Shown here piece after piece: positions 63,422-64,000 of a stretch of DNA of 64,000 nucleotides (the stretch's first letter is position 1; every line of letters starts with the position of its first letter). The notes below the pieces were generated by a model. The model had not been told where the DNA came from, did no database searches, and saw nothing but the letters and a program-made list of their open reading frames with translations. The translations under genes and the position numbers were made by a program. Source of the stretch: Bacteroidales bacterium UBA3653 (GTDB lineage: Bacteria; Bacteroidota; Bacteroidia; Bacteroidales; Paludibacteraceae); assembly GCA_002373505.1 (NCBI GenBank), contig DFKE01000014.1:1-64000 (forward strand), given 5' to 3'.

Positions 63422-64000
63422 GTTGTTCTATTATACGGATCCACCGAGGCATGATTGCCGCCTCGCTGTAAGTCGCCTGCGCGAAAGCCTGTGCTTTCTG
63501 CGCACGAGCGGCGGCTTCTTCCGGGTGCGATATAGCATAGATAATCTGCTGTGTCAATTTTTCCACATTGCCGTTCTCTACTAGCCATCCTCTGCCGTCT
63601 GCCAAGAGTTCCGCCGGTCCCTGCGGACAGTCGAAAGCCACACAGGGCACACCGCACCACATGGCTTCTGCCAATACCAGAGAAAAACCCTCATATCGTG
63701 AGGAGAGCACAAACAGTGACGCACTGCTATATTCATCAGCCACATTCTCTGTACGACCGGCAATAATTGCATGTCTCAAGGTTAGTTCGCGAACTTGCGT
63801 CTCTAATTCAGCGCGTTTAGGACCTTCTCCCACAATGCGCAACTGCCATTCGGGATAGTGTTTCTCTATGGGTTGCCATGCCTGCAAAAGAAGGTCAAAG
63901 CCTTTCTGCTCATGCAACCGCCCAACCGCCAGCACCGTCTTGGGGAATTGAGAATGGATAGTTGATAGTTGACAGTTATCCAGCATGCAGGGATTCGGGA
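63414..64000 (-). CDS. GT4-family glycosyltransferase (partial, right edge)
   Basis: The C-terminal 195 residues of a GT4 transferase; it reads in from the right edge (the frame is open to 64000, with NPC before the first internal Met, so that Met is not the start). GT4 signature: TVLAVGRLHEQKGFDLLLQA, LRIVGEGP, SSRYEGFSLVLAEAMWCGVP. A 5-unit array (63946-63980) encodes CQLSTIHSQFPK just upstream of the VLAVGRL strand. Fourth in a run of glycosyltransferases that probably builds a capsule, O-antigen or other surface glycan. Confidence 0.85.
   Translation of the reverse strand, partial: PNPCMLDNCQLSTIHSQFPKTVLAVGRLHEQKGFDLLLQAWQPIEKHYPEWQLRIVGEGPKRAELETQVRELTLRHAIIAGRTENVADEYSSASLFVLSSRYEGFSLVLAEAMWCGVPCVAFDCPQGPAELLADGRGWLVENGNVEKLTQQIIYAISHPEEAAARAQKAQAFAQATYSEAAIMPRWIRIIEQHE
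63946..63980. repeat. In-frame 5 x 7-nt array in the last GT4 gene
   Basis: AATTGAG, AATGGAT, AGTTGAT, AGTTGAC, AGTTATC. Confidence 0.85.

Overview
The window comes from a member of the phylum Bacteroidota, most likely the order Bacteroidales, probably an uncultured gut or rumen lineage. The evidence is a promoter signature repeated about twenty times (TTG, about 20 bases, then TAnnTTTG, usually ending TACCTTTGCA), the absence of Shine-Dalgarno sequences at most starts, a BspA-like leucine-rich secreted protein with a Bacteroidales-type C-terminus, and Bacteroidales-like versions of LpxA/C/D, NadB, UxaA/B, YchF and DUF4143 ATPases. There is no rRNA; one tRNA-Leu(UAA) is present.

Layout. 1-4.1 kb: the cut end of a small EamA transporter, a truncated AraC sensor domain, and an operon of an ICMT-like methyltransferase, an alpha/beta hydrolase and a formylglycine-enzyme-like protein. 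4.3-6.4 kb: a Cache-SpoIIE-HATPase phosphatase. 6.8-15.1 kb: an accessory island, AT-rich in part: DUF262-HNH nuclease, EcoRI-type DNA methyltransferase, an unexplained 162-nt structured element, a membrane KAP NTPase, a DUF3791/DUF3990 module, a DUF4143 ATPase and a truncated ECF sigma factor. 15.5-21.8 kb: one operon with a VanX-type dipeptidase, a D-lactate-dehydrogenase-like FAD/Fe-S protein, a fused binding protein/permease and its ATPase. 21.9-31.5 kb: small winged helix protein, glutathione peroxidase, PcrA/UvrD, RsmF-like methyltransferase overlapping an RhlE helicase, NAD-dependent epimerase, K+/H+ antiporter and a thioredoxin. 32-44 kb: aroB facing a long minus-strand run (HD hydrolase, lpxD, lpxC, lpxA, two uncharacterised genes, M6 protease, glnS, an HsdR-N protein, phoH). 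44-47 kb: tRNA-Leu, GH53 galactanase, PrsW protease, TtcA, DUF486. 47-54 kb: uxaB, uxaA, comF, nadB, NlpC/P60 and sirtuin on the minus strand. 54-58.4 kb: an uncharacterised protein, the LRR protein and a DUF2442/DUF4160 pair set in hairpin-rich non-coding DNA. 58.4-64 kb: ychF, a Ca2+/Na+ antiporter and four glycosyltransferases, the last cut by the right edge.

The most unusual feature is a genome habit, not a single locus. Short tandem arrays, most with a 7-nt period (or 7+8 = 15), fill the gaps between consecutive genes, in the best cases running from inside the stop codon of one gene to the start codon of the next. Arrays of the same families also lie in frame inside conserved enzymes: three in aroB, three in the FAD/Fe-S oxidoreductase, two in the epimerase, and others in glycosyltransferases, the HD hydrolase and the GH53 enzyme. 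A second class of repeat is a hairpin-rich intergenic element. One copy (57923-58379) has 35-bp perfect terminal inverted repeats, each of which is an outward-facing promoter; a diverged relative (31477-31698) lies upstream of the thioredoxin gene. I know of no described system matching either class, but I could not search databases.
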